Part shown: positions 32,850-44,390 of the stretch, piece by piece
How the letters are laid out: each line of letters begins with the position of its first letter
How positions within the stretch are numbered: the first letter of the stretch is position 1
Origin: Delphinapterus leucas
Taxonomy: Eukaryota > Chordata > Mammalia > Artiodactyla > Monodontidae
Reading direction: 5' to 3'
NCBI RefSeq assembly: GCF_002288925.2
Contig: NW_022098043.1
Coordinates: 6,947,810-7,011,809 of the forward strand
Length of the DNA stretch: 64,000 nt
Translations under genes and position numbers: made by a program
The notes under the pieces: generated by a model
Told to the model about the DNA's origin: nothing
What the model saw: the letters and a program-made list of their open reading frames with translations, nothing else
Databases searched by the model: none

Positions 32850-33210
32850 ATCAACATAATGGCCTGCCTCAGGGAACCCTGCCCCTTTGCCTGTGTGTTA
32901 AACCAAAGTTCCTTTGTACATCCTGACCCTGTCCACCTGTGGATGGCTGCAAGAAAGAAGAAATTAACACATCCCCTCCCTGAGGCTGGCCATACCAGGG
33001 GACATTTGCAAATCTTATGGCCTTTTTACTTTACTTCCTCATCTCCTTCCCTCCTCTATTCTATAAAAGAAACTGGCATCCAAACCCCGATAAGATGGTT
33101 TATCAGAGACACTAGTCTGCCATCTTGTCTGCCGGCTTTCCGAATAAAGTCGTATTTCTTGCTTCAACACCTCGTCTCCGATTCGTTGGCCTGTCGTGTG
33201 GTAACTCATG
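32850..33210 (+). repeat. Retroviral LTR
   Basis: AATGGCCTGCCTCAGGGAAC near the start, TCTATAAAAGAAACTGG as TATA box (33059), CCGAATAAAGTCGTATTTC as poly-A signal (33138) and U5-like CTCGTCTCCGATTCGTTGG. Confidence 0.65.
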
Positions 33211-33274
33211 CATATTCATGAAGGGGCTTGAGCAGAGGAGAATTCAGCATAGAATTAGGGCAAAGGTTGAGAGA

Positions 33275-33605
33275 GTCCAGCTTTAGTTGATTGAAGTCCT
33301 GAGGGTCAGCAGAGATCAGCATCATCATTCCTTAAGTTTTGGGATCTCAGCATGTAGTTACCATCCTCCATCTGGGTGGGGCATTTGTTCCCGCAGAACT
33401 CAGAGATTATGTATATCCCTTGAGGAAGAACTAGGACTCTGCTTTATTGATGAACTATTGTTTCTTGACTGCTTTTCCTGTGTTCCTGCATTCCCTCACT
33501 TTCCTACAGATCTTTAATTGCTGAGACCGGTTCAAGGGCAAGCATTGTGGCCAGGCTTAGATCACAAAATGGCTTAGCCTAAAATGGCTGCTCTTTTGTC
33601 AAGGA
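33275..33605 (-). repeat. LTR fragment related to 14990-15435
   Basis: Minus strand shares GCAGTCAAGAAACA, TTCCTCAAGGGATA and GGATGGTAACTACATGCTGAG with the LTRs at 14990 and 36180. The TATA/poly-A half is missing. Confidence 0.65.
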
Positions 33606-33706
33606 AGCCATGCTGGTTCTCTTTCTCTGGGGACCTCCTACCCTTTCAGCTTACAATAGGAGATGAGGATGTCGAGAGAATATAGATCTGTGCCATCTAT
33701 TATGGT

Positions 33707-33914
33707 TTTTTTTTTTTTTTTTTGCGGTACGCGGGCCTCTCACTGTTGTGGCCTCTCCCATTGCTGAGCACAGGCTCCGGACGCGCAGGCTCAGCGGCCA
33801 TGGCTCACGGGCCCAGCCACTCCGCGGCATGTGGGATCCTCCCGGACCGGGGCACGAACCCACGTCCCCTGCATCGGCAGGCGGACTCTCAACCACTGCG
33901 CCACCAGGGAAGCC
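33707..33914 (-). repeat. CHR SINE, compact form
   Basis: Perfect 19-bp TSD CTGTGCCATCTATTATGGT at 33688-33706 and 33915-33933; close to the inferred consensus, so recent. Confidence 0.96.
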
Positions 33915-33933
33915 CTGTGCCATCTATTATGGT

Positions 33934-34449
33934 AGCCACTCACTACATGTGGCTATTGAGCACTTGAATGTGGCAAGTTTCAAATGAGATGAGCTGTAAG
34001 TGTAAAATGCACAACAGACCTCCAAAACGTGGTGTGAAAAAAAAGAATGTCTCATTAATGTTTTAAAAATATTGATTTCATGTGGAAATGTAAACATTTT
34101 GGCTATAGTGGGTTAAATATATTATTAAAATTGATTTCACCTGTTCCTTTTTATTTTTTAGATGTGGCTACTAGAAAATTTAAAACTATCAATACATATG
34201 TGGCTCATATTATATTTATATTGGACAGTGTTGGGGTAAATAATTATTTCAATAATTTTACTGTGAAGGGAACCAAGAAATTAGAAGGAAAATAGAGAGG
34301 AATTTAACATTGCTGACCACTCCCATCTTCTTGAAACTATCTTCCCTAAGCTTCTGAGTTACTCAATTCTTCTGATTCTCCTTATATCTAACAATTGTTC
34401 TTCTGGACCTTCTTCCTAAGGTCCTCCCCCTGTTCCCAAAACATCAGGT
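33934..34449. other. Intergenic, nothing recognised
   Basis: AT-rich; a degraded L1 or other repeat piece may be present around 33940-34260 (CACTACATGTGGCTATTGAG) but cannot be assigned. Confidence 0.4.
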
Positions 34450-34749
34450 GAAGGAGCTAGCTAGCCATGTGGCTGTGCAGGGGAAGAAAGTTCCAGGTAA
34501 AGGACACAGCAAATGTAAAGGTCCTGAGGCATGGGTCTGCTTAGGGTGGTTATGGAACTGGGAGGAAGACTGTTGTTGGAACACAGCTGGAGAGAGTGTG
34601 GTAGGAAATGAGCTCTGGCCAATAAGGTGTAGACGGGAGGGACTTGGTTATTTACTTTGAATGAGGTGCTAAGTTTTTGGAGGTTTTTGAGCAGAGGAAT
34701 GTTTTTCTGGTTTACATGCCAAGAAGACTATAACGAGGTGTTGGGGGAG

Positions 34750-35100
34750 GAGAAATTTTCCCCTCTACCCCTCTTGAGTTCTTGTGGCTGGACTAGTAAT
34801 AAAATTGACACAAGACAGATTAAAAGGGGAAAAAAACAAATTTTAATTCATGTGCATGGAGGCCCCATAGAAATGGGACCTAAGAAGTGGCCAAAGCAGG
34901 CAGTTTTTATAGTTTTTAGACAAAGAAATAATAAATTTGTGAGAAATTGACAGGACAAAGAAACTAAGGTTTTGGGTGCTCAATTAATGAAGAATCTAAA
35001 CAGAGTTTGGTCTTGGGGCAGTAAATTAAAGAAGTGACAAGGCTTGTTTATCTAGGCTTCTCAGCCTCAATTCCCTGCCTTTGGCGATAAGCATATCCTC
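34750..35100 (-). repeat. LTR-like insertion in the old repeat
   Basis: A-rich minus-sense LTR-like sequence: AGACAGATTAAAAGGGG and AGGCAGTTTTTATAGTTTTTA resemble a primer/poly-A region in reverse. Ends unclear. Confidence 0.4.
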
Positions 35101-35921
35101 TACCTCCAGATGCTGGGAGCGCACCTTTCACATGAAAGACTTATTTCCTGCTTTCAGGGAAAGGAGGGTCAGAGTGTATCCCTCTTGCATTTCTCAAGTA
35201 ACTGTAATTCAAAATAATAGGCCATTGAGGCACATTTTGGGGCGGCCTACTCTGGGCCCCAAGAGGCAAGGGCGAAAACAGGGAGACCAGTTAGGGAGTT
35301 TTTGCAATAATCCAGGTGAGAGGCCAGGTGGTAACAGTCCCTGTACAGTAGTTGCATTCTGTATATACTTTGAAGGCACACACAGTTGACAGGATTTTGG
35401 GAAGTTCTGCATGGCGATGTAAGAGAGAGGTTAAAGCTACAGCTAAGATTTCAGGAAGGATGGAGCGGCCACCTGCTGAGATGGGGAAGATTACAGAAGG
35501 ACATTTGGGGGTGGCTGGAAGTAGAATATGTTTTGTATCTTGAAAGTGTAAAATACCTATCATACATTGGAGGTGCCAGGTATGCAGTAGGATATACAAG
35601 TCTGGCATTTTAGGAGCAAGGTCAGGCGATAATGGAATTTGTGAGTCATTAACACACAGCGGTATTTAAAGCCACAGGAGATGAGATCACCCAGGGAGTA
35701 AATGTAGTTAGAGAAGTCCAAGCACAACCCTAGGCCACTCAAGTTTACAGGTTAGAGAGATGAGAAAGAATCAGCAAAGGGCATTGAAAAAGAATGGCTA
35801 GTGGGTGATAGAAAAACCAGGAGAAGGTGGTGTCCTGCTGAAACTGAGGAGGACCCTATGGGGCTCTCTGGTACAAACGCCTTCTGTTTCTCCCATTTCT
35901 TGTTTGTAGAAAATAGGCTTC

Positions 35922-36133
35922 GGGCTTCCCTGGTGGCGCAGTGGTTGAGAGTCCACCTGACGATTCAGGGGACACAGGTTCGTGCCCCGGTCCAGGAAGA
36001 TCCCACATGCCGCGGAGCGGCTGGGCCCGTGAGCCATGGCCGCTGAGCCTGCGCGTCCAGAGCCTGTGCTCCGCCACGGGAGAGGCCACAACAGTGAGAG
36101 TCCAGCGTACCGCAAAAAAAAAAAAAAAAGAAA
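35922..36133 (+). repeat. CHR SINE, compact form
   Basis: TSD AGAAAATAGGCTTC (35908-35921 and 36134-36147), perfect. Confidence 0.95.
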
Positions 36134-36179
36134 AGAAAATAGGCTTCATTCAGCCTCCATGACGTTCCCTGAATTCCAA

Positions 36180-36633
36180 AGGGCAGGTTCAAACAGTTGC
36201 TAATCAGGGAAGGGAAAGAAGGCAGAAACAAGGGAGGAAGAGTCAAGAAACAATAGTGCAGCCTTGTGGAAGGGTCCTGGTTCCTCCTCAAGGTATACAT
36301 AACAATATCTGAGTTTCTGTGCAGGAACTAAGGCCCCCAGAAAGGTGGAGGATGGTAACTTCAGGCTGAGCACAAGATTCCTGGAGTACCGCCATGTCAT
36401 CTCACCACCAACCAATCAGAAGAAAGCCACATACCCTGCAGCCTTCACCCCAAATTTTGCCTATAAAACTTCTCCCCCCAAACCATCAGGGAGTTCAGGT
36501 CTTTTTGAGCACAAGCCAGCTGTTCTCCTTGCTTGGCCATGCAATAAACCTTTCTCTGCTCCAAACTCCAACATTTCAGTTTGTTTGGCTTCACTGTGCA
36601 TTGGGCACATGAACTTGTGTTCAGTAACACTGC
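36180..36633 (+). repeat. Class I LTR related to 14990-15435
   Basis: Shares AACCAATCAGAAGAAAGC, CCTATAAAACTTC and GCAATAAACCTTTC with the LTR in the duplicated unit; ends near TTCAGTAACA. A second, independent member of that family. Confidence 0.75.
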
Positions 36634-36930
36634 AAGTTAAGAGAAGAATGTGTTCCCAAGAGAAGAGAGTGAAGAACTAGGTCAAATGCTGCAGACAGGT
36701 CAAGTAAAACAGGGTGTGAACTTACCACTGAATTTAACAACGTGGAGGACTTTGGTGACCTTTATGTGGTTGGTTTTGGGGCAAGAGCCTGATTTAGAAT
36801 GGGTTTAAGAGGGATAGGAAATTAGGGAACTGGAGAAGAGTCTAAATCACTCTTTCCAGGAGCTCTGCTATAAAGAAGAGCAGAGAAGTGGGATGGTAGT
36901 TGGCGGGGAATGTGGGAGTCAAGAGAGGGT

Positions 36931-37949
36931 TTGTTAAAACTGGGAGAAATTACTGCATGTATCTAATGCTGATGAGAATCATCCAGTAGAGACTGGAAAA
37001 TCCATGATGCAGGAGCAATATATCCTTCAAGATTCAGACTCACGTCTCCTATCTCTACATGGATGTCCCTGATGCACTTAAAATGCAATTTATTAAAAAC
37101 TGAAATCATCATCTCCCTTCTAAACCTTCTCCTTCTTCTCTACTTTTTATCTCATTTGGTAGAAACTCTATTCGCTTAATTACTCAAGTTAGAAAACTGG
37201 CATATAGCAGTGACAGCACAATGAGTAATATTCACGATTTTATCATGTGCTAAGTGAGGTAATGACACAGGGAGCTGTAAGCACCTAGGAAAGGGCTATG
37301 ACCTACACCTGAAGGTCAAATAACAGAAAGGTAAACAGACTTTGCTTAGACCAACTTACCAAGTTTAGCAATTCCATGTTCTAAATATCTTTCAAGTTTG
37401 CCTCCTCATTCCATACCTATTACACTGCCCCATTCTGGCCTTCATTATCTCTGGCTTGTATTACTTCTGTAGTCTTAAAAGGTTTCTCTGTCTCTGTCCT
37501 TGACCTAGACTGAGGAAGTTATACAAAATGAAAATCCCCCTTATATCACTCACCAGCTTTAAACATTTCAATGAGCCCCTCAGATAAAGCAAAGTCTTGG
37601 CCAGCCTCTCAAAGTCTCACCTCCCCTTCTCAGAGTTTGTGACCTCATACCAAGAAGTTTCTCTCTTCTGTGTTTTTGTTCCTTGTAGTTCCCTTTGTCT
37701 AGAATGGTACTTTTCTTCTAACCTGGCTAAGTTCTGCTCATCTATTAAGGGTGGATTTAGGAGTTATCCCTCCTGGGAAGACTTTCCCCAAGTACTCCAA
37801 ACCTTCCAAGGAAGGGAAGGGGACCTTACTTTAAGTTTCTACTATTCTCCCCTCACCCCCTCTTGCATAAGTGCAAGGACCATGTCTTATTTTCATCGTT
37901 CCTTCAGTGAACGTTTGTCTAAACAATTGCACACATAAAGCATCCAGTC
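36931..37949. other. Intergenic, no gene seen
   Basis: Diffuse L2/MIR-like sequence may be present at 37390-37900 (ATCCCTCCTGGGAAGACTTTCC). No supported coding. Confidence 0.45.
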
Positions 37950-38071
37950 TGGGTAATTCCCTGGTGGTCCAGTGGTGAGGACTCCACGCTGTCACTACCG
38001 AGGGCTCAGGTTCTATCCCTGGTCAGGGGAAACTAAAATCCCACAAGCTGTGCAGTGCAGCAAAAAAAAAA
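37950..38071 (+). repeat. CHR SINE, short form
   Basis: TSD AAAGCATCCAGTC (37937-37949 and 38072-38084). The last repeat before the USP48 promoter. Confidence 0.94.
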
Positions 38072-38448
38072 AAAGCATCCAGTCCAAGGTTACCCAGCTG
38101 GCAAGCTATCGAGTATTGTGTCAGAAGTTAGTGCTTAGACCGCCATAGGGCTCTCATTAAAATGCAAAGTTTTCAAAATCCTCACTCAAGCAGTACCCTT
38201 TACAGTTCGCAAAACACTCTGATAAGGCTACTCTTTATATCCAGAAGCAGAGATTGAAAAAAGGAAATGTTTTCAAACCCTGCAGCTAAACAGGACCGTT
38301 ATTAAAGAAGAAATCAGCATATGGAGATAACAGCAGTGAGGAGGGTCCACCACCTGCAAGGATGACCTTCCAGGGCAGAGAAACCCCGCCCAGGGACCCG
38401 CTTGCACCCCAGCACAAACCAAGGCACAGCAAACCCACTACTGCGAAG

Positions 38449-38468
38449 ACTACAAATCCCAGCATGCC
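38449..38468 (+). promoter_or_regulatory. ZNF143-type (SBS) site, forward
   Basis: ACTACAAATCCCAGCATGCC fits the long ZNF143/Staf-THAP11 consensus (ACTACAATTCCCAGMATGC) with one difference. Found near many housekeeping promoters. Confidence 0.8.
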
Positions 38469-38496
38469 TGGCATCCAGTGAGTGACAGCACGCAAC

Positions 38497-38517
38497 GCAT
38501 GCCGGGACACGTAGTCC
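38497..38517 (-). promoter_or_regulatory. ZNF143-type (SBS) site, reverse
   Basis: On the minus strand GGACTACGTGTCCCGGCATG: same layout (ACTAC, six-base spacing, CCCRGCATGC) in opposite orientation to the site at 38449, with 28 bases between them. Confidence 0.75.
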
Positions 38518-38545
38518 AGTTCTAGCTCAGGAAAAGGCCAGAACA

Positions 38546-38558
38546 TCACGTGACGTCA
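38546..38558. promoter_or_regulatory. Overlapping E-box and CRE
   Basis: TCACGTGA (USF/MITF-type E-box, 38546-38553) shares three bases with a full palindromic CRE TGACGTCA (38551-38558). Confidence 0.75.
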
Positions 38559-38819
38559 GGAGTGCTCAGGAAAGGAGTCAGAACCGGTCCAGGCTCGAGT
38601 TAACCCTTCCAGAGAGCCGACCCTGGTTTCTTTGGTGACCCAGGTTTCAGGTCCCACCCCACAATCCAGCGGACCTATGGTGTGCGTTGAGTAGCCTCTC
38701 GCGTGATCCTTCACGGTTAAAGGGGAAGTACCGGAGGGCAAGAACAGGCGGACTTTAGCTCTCCAGGTGCCCGCTTGGAAGATTAGTGGTGCGCAGAACG
38801 CTATCCTGGACAGGAGCTG

Positions 38820-39410
38820 AGACGTCGCTTCCCCTGCAGCGCCGGTGAGGACGTGGCAAGGGTCTCGACTAGCGGCTTCCCCTTCCTCCGCCCGTCGGGC
38901 AAGAGGCGCAAAGACTGCTGGGAACGCGCATGCGCCCACCGCGGCGGGGAGTACACCTACAACGTCTGCGGGTGCGGGGGGTGTCGGGTGTCCGCGGAGG
39001 CGCTTTGCGGCCGGTCGTGCGGGTCGGGTGCGGGCGCGAGCGCGGGCGCCCGGGCAGAGGCGCGCGCAGGTGATTGACTGGCCAGCTGGCTGAGGGAGCG
39101 CCTGGTCCTCATCGCTGGCAGGTGGCGGAGCCCATTTGGGCGGTGGTGGAGGCGGCTGCGGCAGCCTGGGCGGCCGGGCTCAGGAGGCACTCCTCGGGCC
39201 AAGGCCATGGCCCCGCGGCTGCAGCTGGAGAAGGCGGCCTGGCGCTGGGCGGAGACGGTGCGGCCCGAGGAGGTGTCGCAGGAGCACATCGAGACCGCCT
39301 ACCGCATCTGGCTGGAGCCCTGCATCCGCGGCGTGTGCAGGTGAGGCCCGCGCACCGGGCCTCGCGCCCCCCTCGCGTCGGACCTTGGAAAACCAGGCCC
39401 GGGGCTGGGG
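38820..39410 (+). promoter_or_regulatory. USP48: CpG island / USP48 promoter and 5' UTR
   Basis: The only clearly CpG-dense part of the window; peak at 38980-39080 (GCGGGCGCGAGCGCGGGCGC). It includes the USP48 start codon and exon 1. No TATA box is visible, as usual for housekeeping genes. The exact transcription start cannot be read. Confidence 0.85.
39207..39340 (+). CDS. USP48: USP48 coding exon 1
   Basis: Ubiquitin carboxyl-terminal hydrolase 48 is a mainly nuclear cysteine-protease deubiquitinase of the USP family (about 1,035 residues in human) that acts on targets in NF-kB signalling and on histone H2A. This exon encodes [20 protein letters not shown] and continues [15 protein letters not shown] to CIRGVCR, matching the human N-terminus as I recall it. 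The ATG at 39207 has a good context (GGCCATGG) and sits in the CpG island. The donor CAG|GTGAGG at 39341 splits codon 45. Eight exons follow canonical GT-AG boundaries, with cumulative lengths in frame throughout (134, 121, 157, 128, 125, 109, 134, 83 nt). Confidence 0.97.
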
Positions 39411-40906
39411 GAAGGAAGACGGCGGCCCTTTCCGTGCATCTAGCAGGCGTGGAGAGAACAAGGTGGAGGTTTCCTCCTTTCTGCCTTCTGGGCGATCTGG
39501 GAGAAAGGCAGCCTTTCCGGGCTCTGCACGGAGGTGATGCTGCTGAAAGCCCTTAAGAAAAGGTTTTAGGTTTTTATTAGAAGATGGCGGTGGAGATGGT
39601 TGAAGGCAGGAGCTAAGACCTTAGCAAACGTTGGTGGTTGGTATATCCTGGCCACTGCTCGGTTTTTTGGTTTATAAAAAGGGAACTTCTGCGAAGTGAG
39701 CTTCATCACTGTATATCTCGTATTGGTGTTGACGCTGAAGGCGTGATCATATTTTTGGGTAGGGCGGCTTTAGGAAAACGTACGGTTAGTCTGCGTCATC
39801 GGTACCCTTCATCCCCAGTTGACCTTCCCCTCTCTCGATAATCTAGTATTATTTAGCCTTTTTTGGGGGGTGGGGGGTCGCTCTGACTCAACACCACTCT
39901 ACCGAGTACAAAGTTTGAGCTGTGTAAGTGCTGTCCTTCACTTCTACTTAGCCCGTGAACCTTGTCTTTCCTTTTAGATCGAATCCTTAGCTGTTTTTCC
40001 ACCTTTTAACGCGGGAACTATAGTTTGTGTCCGGAATGTTGTTGAATTGACTTGGCCAAGCCGGGCATGCTCAGTAGCCTTTCATCAAGCATTTAGTAAA
40101 GACTTTCTGGAGTTTTTACATTCCACGGTGGGATCCGGAAGGAATGGAAGTCAAGGTCTCAGATTTGGAGCTTTAAGTCTAGTATGGGAAGTGAAACAAG
40201 TTAGAGAGCTTCCATAAAGCAGACGAATAATTCCAAGCTCTGGGAGTCTGGCTCATGAGGAGAGCAACCGTCAGTACTGGAATGACGTGGCCGTGTATAA
40301 TAGATAAGCTTCAGTCAGTTTCTCCACATATTAGGTTCCAGAGTAACCAAAAAATATAAACTCTTTCACTGTAATAGTTAATGATTTTAATGGAAGTAAA
40401 GGAGTAGAAATTAGCTGAGATCACTATAAGGGGAATGTCACGGATGTGAGTTTAAAGCTGCAATTGCAAGGTTTATATCCAAGCAGTTTTTTTCATAAAT
40501 AGCTTTGAGGTATAATGCACACATCATATGATTCACCAATTTAAAATGTACAACCCAGTATTTTTTATTTGTATAGCCACAGGGTTGTTCAACCCTCAGC
40601 ACAATCCGACCCCACTAAAAGAAGCTTTGTACCCGTTAGCTTGGCACTCAATCCTCCCTGTAAACCCCACTCCCCCTCCCCGCCCAGTTCGAAGTAACTA
40701 CTGATATACTTTCTGCTTCTAAATTTGCCTATGGCCATTTCATGTAAATGGAATCATACAGTATGTGGACTTTTATGACTGGCTTCTTTGACAGCATAAT
40801 GTTTTCAAGGATCATCCATGTTGTAGTATTTGTCAATATTTCATTTCATTAAAAATCGTTTTGTAAAAGTCATGTAAAACGCACAACGAAATTTACCATT
40901 TTTAAA

Positions 40907-41219
40907 AAAAATATTTATTTTTGGCTGTGTTGGGTCTTCGTTGCTACTCACAGGCTTTCTCTAGTTGTGGCGAGCAGGGGCTACTCATTGCGGTGGCTTC
41001 TCTTGTTGCGGAGCATGGGCTCAAGGCACGCGGGCTTCAGTAGTGTGGTGTGTGGGCTCAGTAGTTGTGGCTCGTGGGCTCTAGAGTGCAGGCTTGGTAG
41101 TTGTGGTGCGCTGGCTTAGTTGCTCTGTGGCATGTGGGATCTTCCCGGACCAGGGCTCAAACCCGTGTCCCCTGCATTGGCAGGAGGATTCTTAACCACT
41201 GTGCCACCAGGGAAGTCCC
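40907..41219 (-). repeat. CHR SINE, long form
   Basis: TSD ACCATTTTTAAA / ACTATTTTTAAA (40895-40906 and 41220-41231), inside the reverse L1. Confidence 0.92.
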
Positions 41220-41599
41220 ACTATTTTTAAAGTGTACAATTACACGGCATTAAGTACCTTTACGATTGTACAAACATCACCATTGTTTAGTTCCGGAACT
41301 TCTTCCATCACCCTAAAGGGAAATTCCATATCCATTAAACTCCAGTCATTTCCCATTTCCCCCTCCCCCACCCCCTGGCAACCACTAATCTTTTTGTCTG
41401 TAGATTTCTTTATTCTGGATATTTTATATACCTGGGATCATACAATACGTGGCCTTTTTTTGGTCTGGCGTTCACTTAGCATAATATTTTCAAGGGTCAT
41501 ACATGTTACAGTATGTATCAGTATTTTATTCCTTTTTATGGTTGAATAATATTCCATTGTTGGATATACCACATTTTATCGAATCATCAGTTGATGGAT

Positions 41600-41745
41600 T
41601 TAATTTTCCCCCCCAACTTTATTGAGGAATAATTGACAAATATAACTATATATTTAAAGTGTACAGCATGGTAATTTGATGGACATTGTGGAATGATTAC
41701 CAAGATCAGGGCAATTAACACATCCATCATCTCACAGCATAGTTA
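41600..41745 (-). mobile_element. Short L1 3' end nested in the older L1
   Basis: CCAACTTTATTGAGGAATAA to CTCACAGCATAGTTA, flanked by an 11-bp TSD AGTTGATGGAT (41589-41599 and 41746-41756). A 146-bp, strongly 5'-truncated insertion. Confidence 0.85.
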
Positions 41746-42291
41746 AGTTGATGGATATTTTCGTTATTTCCGCTTTCTGGCTGTTGTGAATAGTGTTGCT
41801 ATGAACATTTGTGTACAAGTTTTTGTTTGAACACCTATTTTCAGTTCTTTGGGATATATACTTAGGAGTGGAATTGCTGGGTCATAGGATCACTATGTTT
41901 AACATTTTGAGGAACTGACAAATTGTTTTCCAGAGTGGCTGCACTATTTTACATACTCACAGACAATATATGAAGATTCCATTTTCTTCTCATCCTTACA
42001 CTGTTTTTGTCTTATAGCCATCCTAGTGGGTGTGAAGTGCTATCTCATTGTGGTTTTGCTTTGCATTTTCCTCATGACTAATAAGATTGAGCATCTTTTC
42101 ATGTGCTTATTGGCCATTTGTAGATCTTTGGAGAGAGGTCTTTTCACATCCTTTGCCCATTTTAAAATTGGATTGTCTTTATTATTGAGTTCTAAGAGTT
42201 CTTTATATATTCTGGATATAAGTCCCATGTATTTACAAATATTTTCTCATTCTGTGGGTTCTCTTTTCCCTTTTTTTTAAAAATGCTTTTC

Positions 42292-42815
42292 TAATTTATT
42301 TATTTATTTTTTGGCTGCGTTGGGTCTTCATTGCTGCAGGGGCTTTCTTTTTTTTTCTTTTTTTTTTTGTGTGTTACACGGGCCTCTCACTGCTGTGGCC
42401 TCTCCCGTCGCGGAGCACAGGCTCCGGAGCGCAGGCCCAGCGGCCATGGCCCACGGGCCCAGCAGCTCTGCGGCATGTGGGATCCTCCCAGACCGGGGCA
42501 CGAACCCATGTCCCCTGCATTGGCAGGTGGACTCCCAACCACTGCGCCACCAGGGAAGCCCGGGGGGCTTTCTTTAGTTGCTGAGAGCAGGGGCTGCTCT
42601 TTGTTGCAGTGTTTCTCATTGTGGTGGTTTCTTGTTGCAGAGCACGGGCTCTAGGCACACGGGCTTCAGTAGTTGTGACACGCGGGCTCAGTAGTTATGG
42701 CGCACAGACATAGTTGCTCCGTGGCATGTGGAGTCTTCCTGCACCAGGGCTTGAACCTGTGTCCCCTGCATTGGCAGGCAGATTCTTAACCACTACGCCA
42801 CCAGGGAAGTCCGGT
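42292..42815 (-). repeat. CHR SINE, long form, split by a compact SINE
   Basis: Left part 42292-42350 (tail, GGCTGCGTTGGGTCTTC), right part 42564-42815 to CACCAGGGAAGTCC. Contiguous once the compact SINE and one TSD copy are removed. Confidence 0.92.
42351..42563 (-). repeat. CHR SINE, compact form, nested in a long SINE
   Basis: Perfect TSD GGGGCTTTCTTT at 42339-42350 and 42564-42575. Shows compact SINEs were active after the long form. Confidence 0.95.
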
Positions 42816-43207
42816 TTTGCCTTCTTTGAACCAGCACATAACACAAAGAGCCTGGGAATGTTGAGTCAGTCACCAAAGTTTTGGAAAGGGGTTAAAGTTA
42901 GGCAGTGACCTGCTGTAGCGCCCCCCCCCCCGTCAAAGGACGGGGAGCCTTCTGAATTCCTTATTTGTTGACATCTTTTTAGAGACCCGTTTGTGATTAT
43001 GAAATAAAATGGTAGAGGGACAAGAATGTTCTTAATTAGAGGGGACTAGTTTGGAAGGGAGTTCCTGAACTCAGTTAATGGACCTAACCTAAGCAACTGT
43101 CATTCTGATAGAGTGGTGACATGGAGTTACAGAAACAAGTTGAAGTTTTTGAGGAGAATTCAGACAGTAAATGGTTATTATTGGAACCATTTCGGTAATC
43201 CTTGGTT

Positions 43208-43272
43208 AACCTATTCTCTCCCCCTCCCTCCCTCTCTTTCCTTCTCCGTCTCTCTCTCTCTGTGCACACAGG
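43208..43272 (+). repeat. Pyrimidine-rich tract
   Basis: CCCTCCCTCCCTCTC followed by TCTCTCTCTCTCTG; low-complexity CT tract in USP48 intron 1. Confidence 0.8.
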
Positions 43273-44282
43273 TCACTTTAGAAATCTGGTGCTGCATTAG
43301 GCAAAGCCTTAGTGTAGTCAGGGGTCTTCCCTGGAAGCAGGAGAGTTGGCTTTTGCTATCCTTCATTGATTTCTACTTGGGCTGTGTGAAATGATGTCCT
43401 AAGAGCCAAGAAACTAAAAGGTGTTGAGGGAGAAAAACAAAGCAATAGCTCTTTAAATGACCACGCAGAGGGAGTAATATCTCCACCCTCCTCTCCCATT
43501 CAAATAATAAAATTTCTTTGTACTACATAGCATCTATGAAATCATTGACTAAATTTCTGTCCATTGTGCTGGAAAACATACTCCTAAATGACAGATCCTT
43601 GGAGATCTGTCAAAACAGCTAAAACTACCACTCTTACCTACGGTCAGTGTAGAAGGAACTTTGCACCCCTAGATACTTAGCCTACTGTTTTTTTTCCCCA
43701 CTTTGCAGTTTTTGATTTGTGAAAAATTGTTTCCTTTCTGTACAGTTTTGGATATCATTGCAGATGTCTCCTTTTGCTTCTTGCCCACACCATCTAATCA
43801 GCTCCCAAGTCCTATTTCATTGCATTGATATGCTGGAATTCAACTTTCTTCCATAGCTTGCATTGCCACTAAATTGGTTTAGACTAGGAAAATTGTTATG
43901 TCTCAGGCTTTGTTCAGCCTCGGTCCATCATTTACATTGCTGCGAAAGCGTTTGTTGGCCTAAAATCACAGCGAATAACGTCACAGCTGCTTAACATGTC
44001 ATACCAAACATTTGGGGAACCTGCCCCCTGCCTACTGCTGTAGCCACTTGGTGTTCTTATATCCATGGCCCTAGAAAAAAAAGTACCTGTTAGAATTCTT
44101 CATTTTGTTTCATTGCCACAGTGTCAAACATATTCTGTGGACACGTGCCCAGAAGTATTGAAACAAAATATTGGTGCCATTTAACATTTTGAGACATTTT
44201 CTCAAGTTTTTCCCAAAGCGTTGTGTTTAACAATGAATGGACAGCAACTCTCACTTTACCCTGATTCATGATCAAAACTTTT

Positions 44283-44390
44283 TTTTTTGGCCGCACTGCA
44301 CGGCCTGTGGAACTTCCCCGACCAGGGATCAAACCTGTGCCCACTACAGCGGAAGCACAGAGTCTTAACCACAGGACCGCCAGGAAAGTC
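44283..44390 (-). repeat. CHR SINE, short form
   Basis: Flanks CATGATCAAAACTTTT and CATCACCAAAACTTTC are an aged TSD. Confidence 0.88.

Larger units (their letters stand above)
34450..36930 (+). repeat. Old mammalian repeat (family not assigned), copy 3, split by later insertions
   Basis: Pieces in order: AAAGGTCCTGAGGCATG (34516), TCCAGGTGAGAGGCCAGGTG (35310), GTGAGTCATTAACACACAG (35641), GTATTTAAAGCCACAGGAG (35663), GGTCAAATGCTGCAGACAGG (36681), CTGCTATAAAGAAGAGCAGAG (36867). Interrupted by an LTR-like piece (34750-35100), a SINE and an LTR. The longest copy of this family in the window. Confidence 0.55.
40487..42290 (-). mobile_element. Cluster of old reverse L1 3' ends
   Basis: Two similar L1 3' UTR pieces (40487-40856 and 40857-41600) follow each other, then ORF2-end sequence (41757-42290). 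A minus-strand frame at 42228-42040 reads [20 protein letters not shown], the L1 ORF2 C-terminal region. Interrupted by a SINE and by another L1 end. Confidence 0.8.

Noticed and set aside
38556..39556. Several open frames of 80-160 codons on both strands over the CpG island
   Set aside because: GC-rich DNA has few stops, so long chance frames are expected. Only the frame starting at 39207 shows USP48 similarity and a proper donor.
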